The notes beneath the pieces are model-generated. The model had not been told where the DNA came from, ran no database searches, and saw only the letters and a program-made list of their open reading frames with translations. Of a stretch of DNA of 64,000 nt, positions 1-9,560 are shown in pieces. The position numbers and the translations under genes were made by a program. Each line of letters begins with the position of its first letter. Within the stretch, counting starts at the first letter, position 1. Source of the DNA: Bacteroidia bacterium (lineage in GTDB: Bacteria > Bacteroidota > Bacteroidia > CAILMK01 > JBBDIG01); contig JBBDIG010000026.1 of the NCBI GenBank assembly GCA_040880525.1, positions 1 to 64,000 of the forward strand. The letters run 5' to 3'.

Positions 1-99
1 CAAACTTGGTATCCAAATCGTATAATACGTAACTGAATTCCAGGTTAGGGTTTAAGAATTCAGGTAAAGTTTAATCGTGGGAGTTATAGAGTTGGAATT

Positions 100-783
100 T
101 CAGAAATGGTAAGAAAAAACTATTCGTTCTATAAACGGATCAAAATCCATGTCGTAAAAATGGCTGTTTCTACGTTCTACTCCATGATTATTAAGTATAG
201 TGACTCGAGAGGTGTTATATAAAATTTTCACACCTCCTTCGAAAGCGATTGATAGGTTATCAGATAGTGGCACCTCAATGCCGAAAAAGGGTTGGACGCC
301 ACAGCTAATAATATTGGCTCGAACTTCTTCCAGTGTGGCACTTTCAATTCCATTACGATCAAGTGAATCTCTTCTCAAATAGCCAAAGTGATTACCTAAA
401 TATATATCGGAGCCATAATAGACTTGCGCGGATCCAAAATTTTGTCTGAATTCAATTCCTGAACGAAGACTGATATTCCCTTCCTTTACCGTACGAACTC
501 TTTGGGTGCTAATTGAATCAAGATTGGCATAGTAGCCTTGAAGATATTGGCCTACACGTCCATAGCTACCGCTTACTCTAAAGGCATATCTTTCAAACCG
601 CCTTTTGTAAATCACTTCGAGACTAGGCCGGGCATCATCACCGCTTATAAGGGTTTGCACCAGAAAATGAGCATTGATCCCTAGTTGATTGTGCGCTGGT
701 TGATGCTTCATGGAGTCGACCGTTTGGGCAGTTGCGGAATAACCTGTTAATGTGCAGCAGAAGCAAAGGACTAGGCGAATCAT
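100..783 (-). CDS. Hypothetical outer-membrane beta-barrel-like protein
   Basis: The 227-residue product opens with a clear export signal (basic Arg3, a hydrophobic stretch, cleavage probably after the Ala-Thr-Ala region near residue 19). The rest alternates polar and hydrophobic residues as in small outer-membrane barrels, and it ends in Phe (IVFSYHF), a common last residue of barrel proteins that is recognised by the BAM complex. I recognise no named family. It lies downstream of paaC on the same strand with a gap of about 175 nt, so co-transcription is possible but nothing links it functionally to phenylacetate. The reading frame is intact. Barrel topology is inferred from composition and ending only. 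Confidence 0.7.
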   Translation of the reverse strand: MIRLVLCFCCTLTGYSATAQTVDSMKHQPAHNQLGINAHFLVQTLISGDDARPSLEVIYKRRFERYAFRVSGSYGRVGQYLQGYYANLDSISTQRVRTVKEGNISLRSGIEFRQNFGSAQVYYGSDIYLGNHFGYLRRDSLDRNGIESATLEEVRANIISCGVQPFFGIEVPLSDNLSIAFEGGVKILYNTSRVTILNNHGVERRNSHFYDMDFDPFIERIVFSYHF

Positions 784-957
784 ATAAACTTAAGTTTTGC
801 GGATACCCATCCAAATTAATCATTTTTTAGCCTCATTAAAAAATTTCTGTGAAAATAATTGTGCTCCTCAGAAAAATAAGAAATGAGAGATTATAGGAGA
901 CCATAATTTACTTCTGCTTAGCGTTTCTTCTTCAATGCCCTCTGTCAATCTAACCTT

Positions 958-1725
958 TTACCATTCAGCTTGTGGGTCAAGTTGATAAACCTCAGTCATC
1001 TCAGTAAGCATTGGCTTGAGATACTCAGTATGGTAAGCATTCCGTCCACCAATGGAAGGTTCCGTAAAATCACCTTTCGGTATTTCCAGGTTTGCTGATT
1101 TCAATGCAGAGGTGATGGTTTTCAACCAACTGGCTTTCAAGGCTTCTTCCCCTTCAAAGATGCCTTCACTAATTATAATATCCTCATATTCACTTTGCTC
1201 AAAAATTCCTAAGGCGAGAGGAAATGCATCATTGAGGGCAGATTGCAAGCGCCCCCGGCTTTCTTCGTTTGCCTTGGCCAATTGCTGTACCCAGGTATTG
1301 GCGTGAAAAACGTGGTATTTTATCTCTCCACGATATTTTATAGCCAAATCTGCAAGGGGTTGAAAACTGGAGCCTGCCAACATACTGAAGCGAATCAGTT
1401 CTGAATGGTCAAAAAGGAAGTGACGAATTAAGCTGAAATCATATTCGCCAATGGGCATCTCTACCAAATGGCAGCAACGAAAATCCTTTTCTGTGCGATG
1501 AAAGGCAATTTCGTCAGGTTCAGCCTCTCCTAGTTGATGAAGGATCGTATAAATATTCCTGGCGTGGCCGATTTTATCCTGAGCTATCGAAGAAAACGCA
1601 ATATCCTCTTCAAGCACGGGTCCCAAACCCGTCCATTCTGAATTACGATGCCCGATGATGAGTTGGTCGTCTGCCATTTTATACAGAAGCTCCTTCAGTG
1701 CCTGTGTTTTTTTGGGATCATCCAT
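958..1725 (-). CDS. paaC: 1,2-phenylacetyl-CoA epoxidase subunit PaaC
   Basis: This 255-residue protein matches the PaaC/PaaI family, the ferritin-like structural partner of the catalytic subunit PaaA in the multicomponent phenylacetyl-CoA epoxidase. Typical features are the N-terminal LADDxLIxGHRxxEWTG-like segment (residues about 17-33) and the ISQDKIGHAR-like segment around residue 50. Length fits the family (about 250). The start codon overlaps the end of paaB by 8 nt, which indicates translational coupling. paaD, which usually follows paaC and is thought to help metal-centre assembly, is absent: the next gene downstream encodes an unrelated barrel-like protein. The enzyme acts in the cytoplasm and epoxidises the aromatic ring of phenylacetyl-CoA. 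Confidence 0.93.
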   Translation of the reverse strand: MDDPKKTQALKELLYKMADDQLIIGHRNSEWTGLGPVLEEDIAFSSIAQDKIGHARNIYTILHQLGEAEPDEIAFHRTEKDFRCCHLVEMPIGEYDFSLIRHFLFDHSELIRFSMLAGSSFQPLADLAIKYRGEIKYHVFHANTWVQQLAKANEESRGRLQSALNDAFPLALGIFEQSEYEDIIISEGIFEGEEALKASWLKTITSALKSANLEIPKGDFTEPSIGGRNAYHTEYLKPMLTEMTEVYQLDPQAEW

Positions 1726-2089
1726 TGAGTTTTTTCTTTTTGTATTCCGCTATTTTCTCACGTACTTTATATTCTCCTGGTTCACGATGAACTTTTTCGG
1801 GGGTAGTGGAGAACATATCAGTATCATCATAGGAGGTAGCAAAAATGTCGGTGGATTTAACCACCCAGATATTAGAAGTTTGTCCGCGTCTTCCAAACTG
1901 CTCCTTCGCCAGTACCAATGCCATTTCCCCGTTTGGAGCATGCAGAATACCGGAATGCTTATGCTGTTCCCCTCGTTTTTTTTGATGAAACACCTCATAA
2001 GTCTGCCAGTTATCCATCGGACTTAATGATACTTCGCTCTCCGGCAAATTCAACCGGTTCACTCTTGGGTCGAAAGAAATTTCTTTCAT
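1718..2089 (-). CDS. paaB: 1,2-phenylacetyl-CoA epoxidase subunit PaaB
   Basis: The 123-residue protein carries the PaaB core: WQTYEVFHQKKRG followed by SGILHAPNGEMALVLAKEQF, then an aromatic/IWVV strand. In other bacteria PaaB is about 95 residues long and bridges the PaaAC heterodimers. Here there is an extra N-terminal segment of roughly 25 residues before the core. The gene starts 49 nt after paaA and overlaps paaC by 8 nt, so the three subunits form one transcription unit. The start is the first ATG in frame; a start at Met25 would give the canonical short form but would leave the N-terminal coding sequence unexplained. Confidence 0.93.
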   Translation of the reverse strand: MKEISFDPRVNRLNLPESEVSLSPMDNWQTYEVFHQKKRGEQHKHSGILHAPNGEMALVLAKEQFGRRGQTSNIWVVKSTDIFATSYDDTDMFSTTPEKVHREPGEYKVREKIAEYKKKKLNG

Positions 2090-2138
2090 TTTTTAATTAA
2101 ATTTTGAGGTACCAAAAGATATTAATGTGTTTTTCATT

Positions 2139-3137
2139 TTACGCAAAAGGAACTACATATTTCTCCTGCGGATCAAGCAAAGCCTTTCGAACCCAACGGC
2201 CATGCTCCTCAGCCCAGGAGCGTACTGCTAGGCGTTCATGATTGCAGGGGCCATTCCCTTTGATTACTTCATAAAATTCATCCCAGTCCGGGTCGCTGAA
2301 TTCCCATTCTCCACTATCAGGATTTTTCTTCAAATTCTGGTCAGGTAACGTGAGGCCCAACTCCCAAACCCGTGGGACATAAGTATTGAGAAATTGTTGG
2401 CGCATATCATCATTGGTGGCCATTTTTACTTTCCAGCGCATTAGCTTTTCCGTATGAACTGACATTTTATCGGGAGGTCCAAAGAAGTGCATAATTGGCT
2501 TCCACCAGCGGTTTAGGGCGTCCTGTAGCATCTGGCGCTGATTTTCAGTTCCGGTAGCGAGGGCCACAAAGGCATCGTGGCCTTGTTTCAGGTGAAATGA
2601 TTCTTCATAGCAAATCCGTTCAAGTGCACGACAATAGGGACCATACGAACCCTTCGAATTGATCACTTGATTTACGATTGCAGCCGCGTCAATGAGAAAT
2701 CCGATTACCGTGACATCCGCCCAGGTTTCAGCCGGATAATTAAATACATTAGAATATTTCGATTTCCCGGTAAGAAGATCATTGATCATTTCTTCGCGGG
2801 GCTTACCTAAAGTTTCTGCAGCGCTATAAAGCAACTGGCCGTGTCCGATTTCATCCTGAACTTTGGCCATAATAGAAAGCTTTCGTCTGAAGCCGGGGGC
2901 ACGGGTGATCCAGGTACCTTCGGGCAAGGAGCCGATGATCTCTGAATGTGCATGCTGCTCTATCATCCGAATCAGTTGTTTTCGGTATTGAGCCGGCATC
3001 CAGTCTCTCGGTTCGATCTTTTCATCAGCATCAATTTTCGCCTCAAAAGCATCAAGCAGTTTAGGATCTTCTTCCTCAACCGGTTGTACTTTTAGTTTTT
3101 CTTTATCATCCTGGAAAATATAGCCTCCTCCGTACAT
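2139..3137 (-). CDS. paaA: 1,2-phenylacetyl-CoA epoxidase catalytic subunit PaaA
   Basis: The 332-residue product is the di-iron oxygenase subunit. Two ExxH motifs are visible, DEIGH (Glu96, His99) and EESFH (Glu179, His182). With Glu66 and Asp150 they reproduce the spacing of the six metal ligands known for the E. coli enzyme, so the active site looks complete. The family uses O2 and electrons delivered by PaaE to form the ring-epoxide of phenylacetyl-CoA. The gene lies 64 nt downstream of a TetR-family regulator on the same strand and leads into paaB and paaC. Its partner reductase lies about 40 kb away at 43071. Confidence 0.95.
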   Translation of the reverse strand: MYGGGYIFQDDKEKLKVQPVEEEDPKLLDAFEAKIDADEKIEPRDWMPAQYRKQLIRMIEQHAHSEIIGSLPEGTWITRAPGFRRKLSIMAKVQDEIGHGQLLYSAAETLGKPREEMINDLLTGKSKYSNVFNYPAETWADVTVIGFLIDAAAIVNQVINSKGSYGPYCRALERICYEESFHLKQGHDAFVALATGTENQRQMLQDALNRWWKPIMHFFGPPDKMSVHTEKLMRWKVKMATNDDMRQQFLNTYVPRVWELGLTLPDQNLKKNPDSGEWEFSDPDWDEFYEVIKGNGPCNHERLAVRSWAEEHGRWVRKALLDPQEKYVVPFA

Positions 3138-3201
3138 AATTGTTAGTTTTTTAGGTGAAAAATTTAATTTGTATCTTAAATTTAATACAAATCTTATTAT
3201 T

Positions 3202-3789
3202 TTAATTTTTCGGTTTAAGAATTCCTTTCATCAGTAAATCCGCCAGATTTTCTCCTATCTCAGCAGGCGATAAATTTCCCTCCGGAGTATACCATTCGTA
3301 TGTCCAGTTGAGCGCGGCTAAAAATGTTCTTGTGGTAAAAGAGAGATTTGTTGCAGAAAATACTTCTGTTGATATTCCTTTGTTTATTATTTGTTTAAAA
3401 TGATCTTCATACTGTTCGCGCATTGCTTTGAAATGCGATAAATCTGGCTCCTCAAGAAATTTCCAGTCATGGAAAAAAACAGAGGCGGCATTAACGTTTT
3501 TTGTAATAACCCGAATATGTGCTTTAATTGATTCCCGGAGTTGTGTTTCAGGGGCCAGGTATTGGCCGCCAATTTGGTGAATCTCTGCAAAGAATTCATC
3601 CGCCATCCTGAAGCAGATGCTACGGAGAATTTCCTGTTTGTTTTTAATGTGGCTATAAATGCTGGCAGCTTCAATCCCTATTTCGTTCGCCAAGTGGCGC
3701 ATAGAGGTAGCAGAATAGCCTTTTTCGCGAAAAAGATTCTCTGCGATCGTGTAGATCTGGGTTTTACGGGGTGCCATTATTTCAGCCAT
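3202..3789 (-). CDS. TetR-family transcriptional regulator, PaaR-like
   Basis: This 195-residue protein has an N-terminal TetR helix-turn-helix (residues about 10-56, with the [18 protein letters not shown] and SIYSHIKNK segments) and a ligand-binding C-terminal part. It begins a transcription unit that continues into paaA, paaB and paaC. The inverted repeat CTAACG-AC-CGTTAG lies just before its start codon and fits the consensus I recall for Thermus PaaR (CNAACGNNCGTTNG), a repressor released by phenylacetyl-CoA. The protein therefore probably represses its own operon and responds to phenylacetyl-CoA. The family call is firm; the PaaR role is inferred from neighbours and operator. A start at Met5 is also possible. 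Confidence 0.85.
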   Translation of the reverse strand: MAEIMAPRKTQIYTIAENLFREKGYSATSMRHLANEIGIEAASIYSHIKNKQEILRSICFRMADEFFAEIHQIGGQYLAPETQLRESIKAHIRVITKNVNAASVFFHDWKFLEEPDLSHFKAMREQYEDHFKQIINKGISTEVFSATNLSFTTRTFLAALNWTYEWYTPEGNLSPAEIGENLADLLMKGILKPKN

Positions 3790-3791
3790 AC

Positions 3792-3805
3792 CTAACGACC
3801 GTTAG
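3792..3805 (-). promoter_or_regulatory. Probable PaaR operator (perfect 6-bp inverted repeat)
   Basis: The sequence CTAACGACCGTTAG is a perfect inverted repeat with six-base arms around a 2-base centre. It lies 3-16 nt upstream of the TetR start codon. On the minus strand it is directly preceded by AATATTTG, a near-match to the TAnnTTTG -7 box, so a bound repressor would cover the transcription start. It matches every fixed position of the published Thermus PaaR consensus as I remember it. I found no second copy before paaA, the thiolase or paaE. Confidence 0.7.
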
Positions 3806-3874
3806 CAAATATTTAGCCTTTTTCTGTAAATTAAAATTAGGGACAATTGGAGCAAAACAGAGCCTTTTAGGTGC

Positions 3875-6800
3875 CTACGGCACGATCGTCACCATACCGT
3901 TAATCACCCACTTTTTCTCATCGGCTCCCTGTGCATCTATAATATAGACGTAGGCATCAGGCAGAATGGATCCTTTGAATTTACCATCCCACTGGTCTTC
4001 CAATGAATTGGATTCAAAAACCAGCATTCCCCACCTGTCGAAAATCTTAATATTATATTCTAGTATATAAGTGCCCTTTACATGGAAGTGATCATTATGA
4101 TCATCATCATTGGGTGAGAAGGCATTGGGGGCAAATATCGTAGAACGAATGGGGGCGCAGGCTTCATTCGATGTGCTTGTAATATTTATATTCTGATTTG
4201 GATGGTCTACAGTTCCATCTCTGTGGGCAACAACCCGGTAGCAATAAGATGGACGATTGTTGATACTGCTGATGCCGTCAGTAAAGATACTATCATCTCC
4301 ATCCACCTTTGCCAGTTGAGTAAAGCTGCCATCCTCTTCCTTAATCTCAATATCGTAATATTTTACTCCTTCAGCCCATTCCTGATAAGGGGTCCACCTA
4401 AGCCGCGGTTTTGACTCGAAGTTGGTGTCAACTTTCAGCAGGATAGTTTTGCCAATATTGCTAAAGTCACTAAGATCACCACAACTATCCAGGTATTGGA
4501 CGCGGTACCAATAGGAATTGGCATTGACATCTACATCAGTGTCAGTAAATATCTGAATATCCGGGGGCAGGGGAGCCGTAATGTCATTGTAATTGATACC
4601 TTCTGCAGAGCGCTGTATTATGACCTCACGTAACGGTTCAGCTGCTGGTATTTTCCATGATACCTGCACATGTTTATTCTGCACTACAGTTGCCGAAACC
4701 ACTTCCGGATCAGGAAGATCAGGAATATATACCGGCTCGGTTCCGCTGGTATCGCTAAGGGAAATTTGGCGACCACCACCTTTTTCAACTGCTTTTATTT
4801 TATAAAAATGCTCAGCATAGCAAATAATATTGCTATCAATAAATAAATTGACATTGCCAGGGACGGCAGCGAGGCTATCGAACCTGCCGGGGGCGTTGAG
4901 GTTTTCGCGCAGCACTACATAATGTGCTACACTGTCCCATCCGGTGTAATGATTCCAGGAGAGAACAGACTGTCGAATGCCTGGTCTGGCGGTGAGTTCC
5001 ACCGTGCAATGCGTTTCCAGGCTTGCTGGTGGGGCCTCCAAATCGCAGGCGTTTACAGCGTTTACTTTAAAGCAATAGGAATTATCTAATGGACTAAGAT
5101 TTGAAATCTGAATTGAGGTATCATTTATATTAAATATAGAATCATAAATAATAAAATTTCCATTACCATTGGCCATATAAATAACATATTTAACAAAATC
5201 ATTTTTTTTGAATTTTGAAAAATCCAGTTGTATTGTGAAATTATTTAAAACTGTAGCGCGAAATACGTCAGGAGCCGGAGGTGGCACCGTATCACCAATT
5301 AAAATGTGGTTATTCTTGATGCTTGTATCTGTGCAGCCTAAAGCGTCAATAACCACTAGTTTTACATCCAGAGGCCCTGAATTACCAAATCTTTGGACCG
5401 GATTTTCTGCTGAAGAGCTGTCCCCGTTTCCAAAGGACCATTTGTATTGAGTGATAATAGTATCAGCGATGCTATTATTAATAAACTTAACATCAGCATT
5501 CACGCAATAAGTATTGTCTTCTGTAATGAAATTTGCGCCCACACCACCAATTTTAATTCGTTGAACTACAGTATCGCTGCACCCATGATTATTGGTAGAA
5601 ATAAGTGTAACGTCATAATATCCTAAGGAATCATAAATGTAGGCAGGAGCCGCTTGTGAGGAGGAATCGCCATTTCCGAATTCCCATTTCCAGGAAGTAA
5701 TGCTGTCCGCATTTGCAATGGACTCATCGGTAAAATATGTAGGATATCCAAAACACGCACCCGATACGCTAAACGCGGCTTCCGGATGTTCAAAAACGTG
5801 CACTGAATCAATAGGGGGCAATACGTAAGTGCAGCCAAAACTGTCGCTCAGTATCAGCAAAGGAATAAATGTACGGGCATCATTATAAGTATGTTGAATG
5901 GTGTCGCCTATTCTGATGGAGCCATCACCCAGGTCCCAGGTAACCGTTCTGGCGTTTTGTGTTTCGGCTGAAAACTCTACAGTTAAAGGAACACAGCCTT
6001 CCAGTGTATCGAAGGAATAGCTCCCCTCTGGTCCGGCCAGGGAAATATAATCGGTCTTTATAAGTGAATCTTTGCACCCGATTGAATCGGTAATCTCCAG
6101 TTTTACAGAAAACCGTCCAGGAATTAAATATATTTTTCTTGGATTTTTCCGGGTGGAATGTGTGCCATCGCCAAAATCCCACTCGTATTTTGTGATAGGC
6201 GCATATCCCTCAGTAGAGGTGTTAAAAAATGTAGCCTGTAGTGGCGGGCAGCTTTTGCTTAAAGGTGAAGCTCCGAAATTTGCTTTCAATGGTTTTAATG
6301 TACCTTCTATTTGTTTTGTAACAGAATCTATGCACCCAAAACTATCTGTAACGATCAATGTGATCTGGCGCGTTCCTGAAACATTAAAATTAAGAACAGG
6401 TGCAGTATCAGTAGATGTTTGCCCACTTCCAAGCCGCCATAAATATTGAAAGGGTCCTAAGCCGTTGGTATCTGAAGAGGCAGGATTGAGGACCATATCC
6501 AGAGTAGAACAGTTTGGCTCAGGAAGCGGAGTGATCGAAGGTTCTGGCTTCAGGGGGCGAATAATTTGCCGGGCCGTATCGCTGCATCCCTGGCTATCAA
6601 CTACAATAAGAGAAATAGTAAACCCATCCCTTTGGTTTTTCGGGGCTGTTATATATTCATATTGAAATACCGGGGAAGTTAAGTTTTGGGAATTCCCGTT
6701 TCCTAAATTTAAGAAACGGCTGACAATGGGTGCAGTAGAAGTAGAAGAATCAGAAATTGATACTAGCAGCGGAGTGCAACCTATCTTGGGCGAAGTGCTG

Positions 6801-9160
6801 AATTTTGCATCAGGACCTTTGATGGAAATGTAGTGGGTTTTAGTTATTTTTTCTACGCAACTGTCTTCAGTAATTATACTCATGGTGACAGTATAATTTC
6901 CGGGATTTTCATAAATATGAGTTGGGGATTCCGCAGAATCTATTGTCCCATCTCCAAAGTCCCACACAAAAGATACAGCAGATTGACTGCTGATGCCTGT
7001 AAAACTCACATGTAATGGTGCACAACCTGTTTGCTTGTCAGCTTCAAAATCCAGGGAGACAGGAGGATCAATTGTAATGGGTCTGAATGCGGTGTCAGAG
7101 CAATTATAGGCGGAGTTATAAGCAATCTGTTGTGCTTCATACGTTCCGGGGCCGGGATACTGGTGGGATGGGTTGCTTTGGGTCGAACTATCACCATCGC
7201 CAAAAATCCAATAATATGAAGTAGCACCCACTGAAGCATCTATAAATTCGATGGAGTCAGCATGGCAAATATTTCTTTTTATCGAAAAACGAGCATACGG
7301 TGGGTATATTTCTATATAATCAATCTTCTCGGCTGTATCCGGGCATCCATTGCTCCAGGCAACTAAGGTAACTGTATAAAATCCTGAATCTATATCATAA
7401 TCATAGCCAGGATCAGTATCCCACGAGGTGCCTCCTTCTCCAAAATCCCAATAAAAGGTATCAGCCAGAACGGTAGCATTTATATTCGTTAAGTTGGTGA
7501 ATTCAACTTTCATATCTTCGATACATCCGGCACGCTTATCAACCGTAAAGTCTGCTGAAGGCTTATCACCAACTGTTACGGATGAATAAAAAGCAGAATC
7601 AACACAGCCATCAGCCGTTGTAATTGTAAGCTTAACAGGAAAATCTCCCACATTTGAATAAATTGTTGTCGGGTTTTTCTGAGTTGAAGTTGCGCCATCT
7701 CCAAAATCCCATTCATGCGATATAATGGCATCCGCAGTCACTGAGTTATCTGTAAATACTACATTCAGTGGCACGCAACCATTACCAGGTGATACATTAA
7801 ATTTAGCAACAGGCGGTAATACTTTTATATAGTCGTGTTTTATCAATGTGTCAGTGCAGCCATTGCTTCCGGTCACAATTAGCTTGATGTTATAGCTTCC
7901 CGTGCTATCGAAAATATGTTGAGGATTTTTTTGATGTGAGGTATCACCATCTCCAAAATCCCAGAGGTATGATGTTCCATTGGTGGGGCTTCCAGTAAAA
8001 GTTGTTGTCAATGGCGGCCTGCACCCTGCGGTATCATTGGCGGAAAAATTAACGGCCGGAGAAGACAAGACGTTGATAATGTTGCTTTTAACAATTGAAT
8101 CCATACAGCCGGTAGCATTTGTTACTCTTAATTTAACAGAATATGAACCAGAGGCTGTATAGGTATGTGTTGGGTTTTTGGCAGTTGAAGTGTCACCATC
8201 TCCAAAGTCCCAAAAATAGTGGCTGCCCGGATCACCGGGACTTGAGGTATTTGTAAAGTTCACGATCAAGGGCTTGCACCCGTTAGATGGAGTATATGAG
8301 AATTTCGCCTCTTCTTTTTCAATTGTTACCAGTGCATTTTTGGTTAACGTATCGCTGCAACCTGCGGTGTCAGTCGCAATCAGTGAAACATTAAAACTTC
8401 CATCTGAGGTATAGGAATGGGTGGGATTTTTGGCAGTGCTGGAATCTCCGTCACCGAAAAACCATTTAAAGCTTACATTTCCACTGCCGGTAGTGTTATT
8501 GGAAAAGTTCACCTGGAGAGGAGGAGAACAGCCGGTGGAATTTTGTGCGGTAAACCTGACTTTGGGTAAAGGTTTTATATAGATCAGGCTATCTTCGGTT
8601 ATTGTATGATTACAGCCGTTAGTGTCCGTTACGATCAGGATAACGGAATAGCTTCCGGGAGTTCTATAGTGATGGGAGGAACTCGATGAAGTATCTACTG
8701 TGCCATCACCAAAATCGAAAATTGTAGCAGAAATAGGTGCCGAACCTGGAGTGGAACTGCTCGTAAAGTTTACCGGCAAGGGAACACATCCTGAAGTGGG
8801 ACTGGCCGTAATAGATGCTGAAGGAGGCGCGAACACGGTTATGGCATTTTTCATTTCAAAGGTGTCAGTCACCAGGCCATTTGAAACCACCAGTTTTACA
8901 TCATATACACCGGGCGAATAATATATAGCACTGGGATCTGATTGCGAGCTTTGGTTGCCGTTTCCAAACCACCACTGATGGCTGGTGACCGGGCCGGTAG
9001 AAAGATTCGTAAAATTTACAGTTAAAGGGCTGCATCCCTGGGTATTAGAAACTGAAAAATCAGCAGTTATCTGTGCTTCTACCGTCAGGTGAAGTAGAAG
9101 TCCTATCCATACAATTAACACGCGCCACTTACTATCCATTCCCTCTCTTCTTAGTGTCAT
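3875..9160 (-). CDS. Giant PKD-repeat surface protein with T9SS type B (gliding-motility) C-terminal domain
   Basis: The 1761-residue protein begins with a signal peptide; Met8 (position 9139) gives the more standard start, followed by a hydrophobic run ending near VEAQ. About 15 PKD-type repeats follow, each marked by a WDFGDGD-like or FGNG-like strand and most starting with a Gly-Cys-x-Pro-Leu segment. From roughly residue 1290 to 1670 there are fibronectin-III-like modules. The last 85-90 residues (APNAFSPNDD, then FDRWGMLVFES and a WDGKFKG strand) form the CHU_C-type domain used for type IX secretion and surface attachment. The protein is probably displayed on the cell surface as an adhesin or matrix protein. 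It stands alone on the minus strand. Confidence 0.92.
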   Translation of the reverse strand: MTLRREGMDSKWRVLIVWIGLLLHLTVEAQITADFSVSNTQGCSPLTVNFTNLSTGPVTSHQWWFGNGNQSSQSDPSAIYYSPGVYDVKLVVSNGLVTDTFEMKNAITVFAPPSASITASPTSGCVPLPVNFTSSSTPGSAPISATIFDFGDGTVDTSSSSSHHYRTPGSYSVILIVTDTNGCNHTITEDSLIYIKPLPKVRFTAQNSTGCSPPLQVNFSNNTTGSGNVSFKWFFGDGDSSTAKNPTHSYTSDGSFNVSLIATDTAGCSDTLTKNALVTIEKEEAKFSYTPSNGCKPLIVNFTNTSSPGDPGSHYFWDFGDGDTSTAKNPTHTYTASGSYSVKLRVTNATGCMDSIVKSNIINVLSSPAVNFSANDTAGCRPPLTTTFTGSPTNGTSYLWDFGDGDTSHQKNPQHIFDSTGSYNIKLIVTGSNGCTDTLIKHDYIKVLPPVAKFNVSPGNGCVPLNVVFTDNSVTADAIISHEWDFGDGATSTQKNPTTIYSNVGDFPVKLTITTADGCVDSAFYSSVTVGDKPSADFTVDKRAGCIEDMKVEFTNLTNINATVLADTFYWDFGEGGTSWDTDPGYDYDIDSGFYTVTLVAWSNGCPDTAEKIDYIEIYPPYARFSIKRNICHADSIEFIDASVGATSYYWIFGDGDSSTQSNPSHQYPGPGTYEAQQIAYNSAYNCSDTAFRPITIDPPVSLDFEADKQTGCAPLHVSFTGISSQSAVSFVWDFGDGTIDSAESPTHIYENPGNYTVTMSIITEDSCVEKITKTHYISIKGPDAKFSTSPKIGCTPLLVSISDSSTSTAPIVSRFLNLGNGNSQNLTSPVFQYEYITAPKNQRDGFTISLIVVDSQGCSDTARQIIRPLKPEPSITPLPEPNCSTLDMVLNPASSDTNGLGPFQYLWRLGSGQTSTDTAPVLNFNVSGTRQITLIVTDSFGCIDSVTKQIEGTLKPLKANFGASPLSKSCPPLQATFFNTSTEGYAPITKYEWDFGDGTHSTRKNPRKIYLIPGRFSVKLEITDSIGCKDSLIKTDYISLAGPEGSYSFDTLEGCVPLTVEFSAETQNARTVTWDLGDGSIRIGDTIQHTYNDARTFIPLLILSDSFGCTYVLPPIDSVHVFEHPEAAFSVSGACFGYPTYFTDESIANADSITSWKWEFGNGDSSSQAAPAYIYDSLGYYDVTLISTNNHGCSDTVVQRIKIGGVGANFITEDNTYCVNADVKFINNSIADTIITQYKWSFGNGDSSSAENPVQRFGNSGPLDVKLVVIDALGCTDTSIKNNHILIGDTVPPPAPDVFRATVLNNFTIQLDFSKFKKNDFVKYVIYMANGNGNFIIYDSIFNINDTSIQISNLSPLDNSYCFKVNAVNACDLEAPPASLETHCTVELTARPGIRQSVLSWNHYTGWDSVAHYVVLRENLNAPGRFDSLAAVPGNVNLFIDSNIICYAEHFYKIKAVEKGGGRQISLSDTSGTEPVYIPDLPDPEVVSATVVQNKHVQVSWKIPAAEPLREVIIQRSAEGINYNDITAPLPPDIQIFTDTDVDVNANSYWYRVQYLDSCGDLSDFSNIGKTILLKVDTNFESKPRLRWTPYQEWAEGVKYYDIEIKEEDGSFTQLAKVDGDDSIFTDGISSINNRPSYCYRVVAHRDGTVDHPNQNINITSTSNEACAPIRSTIFAPNAFSPNDDDHNDHFHVKGTYILEYNIKIFDRWGMLVFESNSLEDQWDGKFKGSILPDAYVYIIDAQGADEKKWVINGMVTIVP

Positions 9161-9525
9161 TTAATGCAACATCTTGCATTACGGCCATTTGTCCCTCAAA
9201 TAATAGAAAACTCTATTTGTTCTCTCTGCGATCCTGAAATACGGCTTTTTTTGCATAACAGTGCAAAAAGGAGGCGATTGTTCCAAATGCATTCACCTAA
9301 ATAAAAGCGAGTTGTACCCCCCGGTGTTCGCTTTATCTTGTTGTTTTCCGATAATTCAGAAGATATAAAACTATATCCTTCGGCACCAAAGATGATAAAA
9401 TTTCTATTCAGAAAAAAGAGAAAGTATTTTATGGTCAAAAAAAATATTCTTGCTGTGTCAGAAATTGGATTAATTATATTTTTATGACTTTAGAGAGCAT
9501 TGTGGGAGTTCCTTTAACAGCCGTG
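9161..9525. other. Intergenic region between the PKD gene and lepA
   Basis: This AT-rich stretch separates two divergent genes. A short open frame on the minus strand (9196-9438) has no recognisable features and is probably chance. Apart from the lepA promoter at its right edge I see no RNA gene or repeat. Confidence 0.5.
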
Positions 9526-9553
9526 TTTGGAGCGGTCAAATGATGTAATTTTG
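9526..9553 (+). promoter_or_regulatory. Bacteroidota-type promoter of lepA
   Basis: TTTG at 9526-9529 and TAATTTTG at 9546-9553 match the -33 and -7 elements of the primary Bacteroidota sigma factor, with a 16-nt spacer that is slightly short. The lepA ATG follows 7 nt after the -7 box, so the message would be leaderless or nearly so. Confidence 0.55.
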
Positions 9554-9560
9554 CTGCCTT

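Noticed and set aside
1-99. Possible partial gene at the left edge on the minus strand
   Set aside because: An open frame runs off the edge but lacks a start codon and is under 25 codons long; nothing supports it.
4000-9100. Evenly spaced near-identical short motifs suggesting a repeat array
   Set aside because: They encode the conserved FGDG strands of PKD domains, so protein repetition explains them.
9196-9438. Open frame of 80 codons on the minus strand upstream of lepA
   Set aside because: No signal, motif or start context, and its translation is low in complexity (KYFLFFLNRNFIIFG). It is probably chance in AT-rich DNA.
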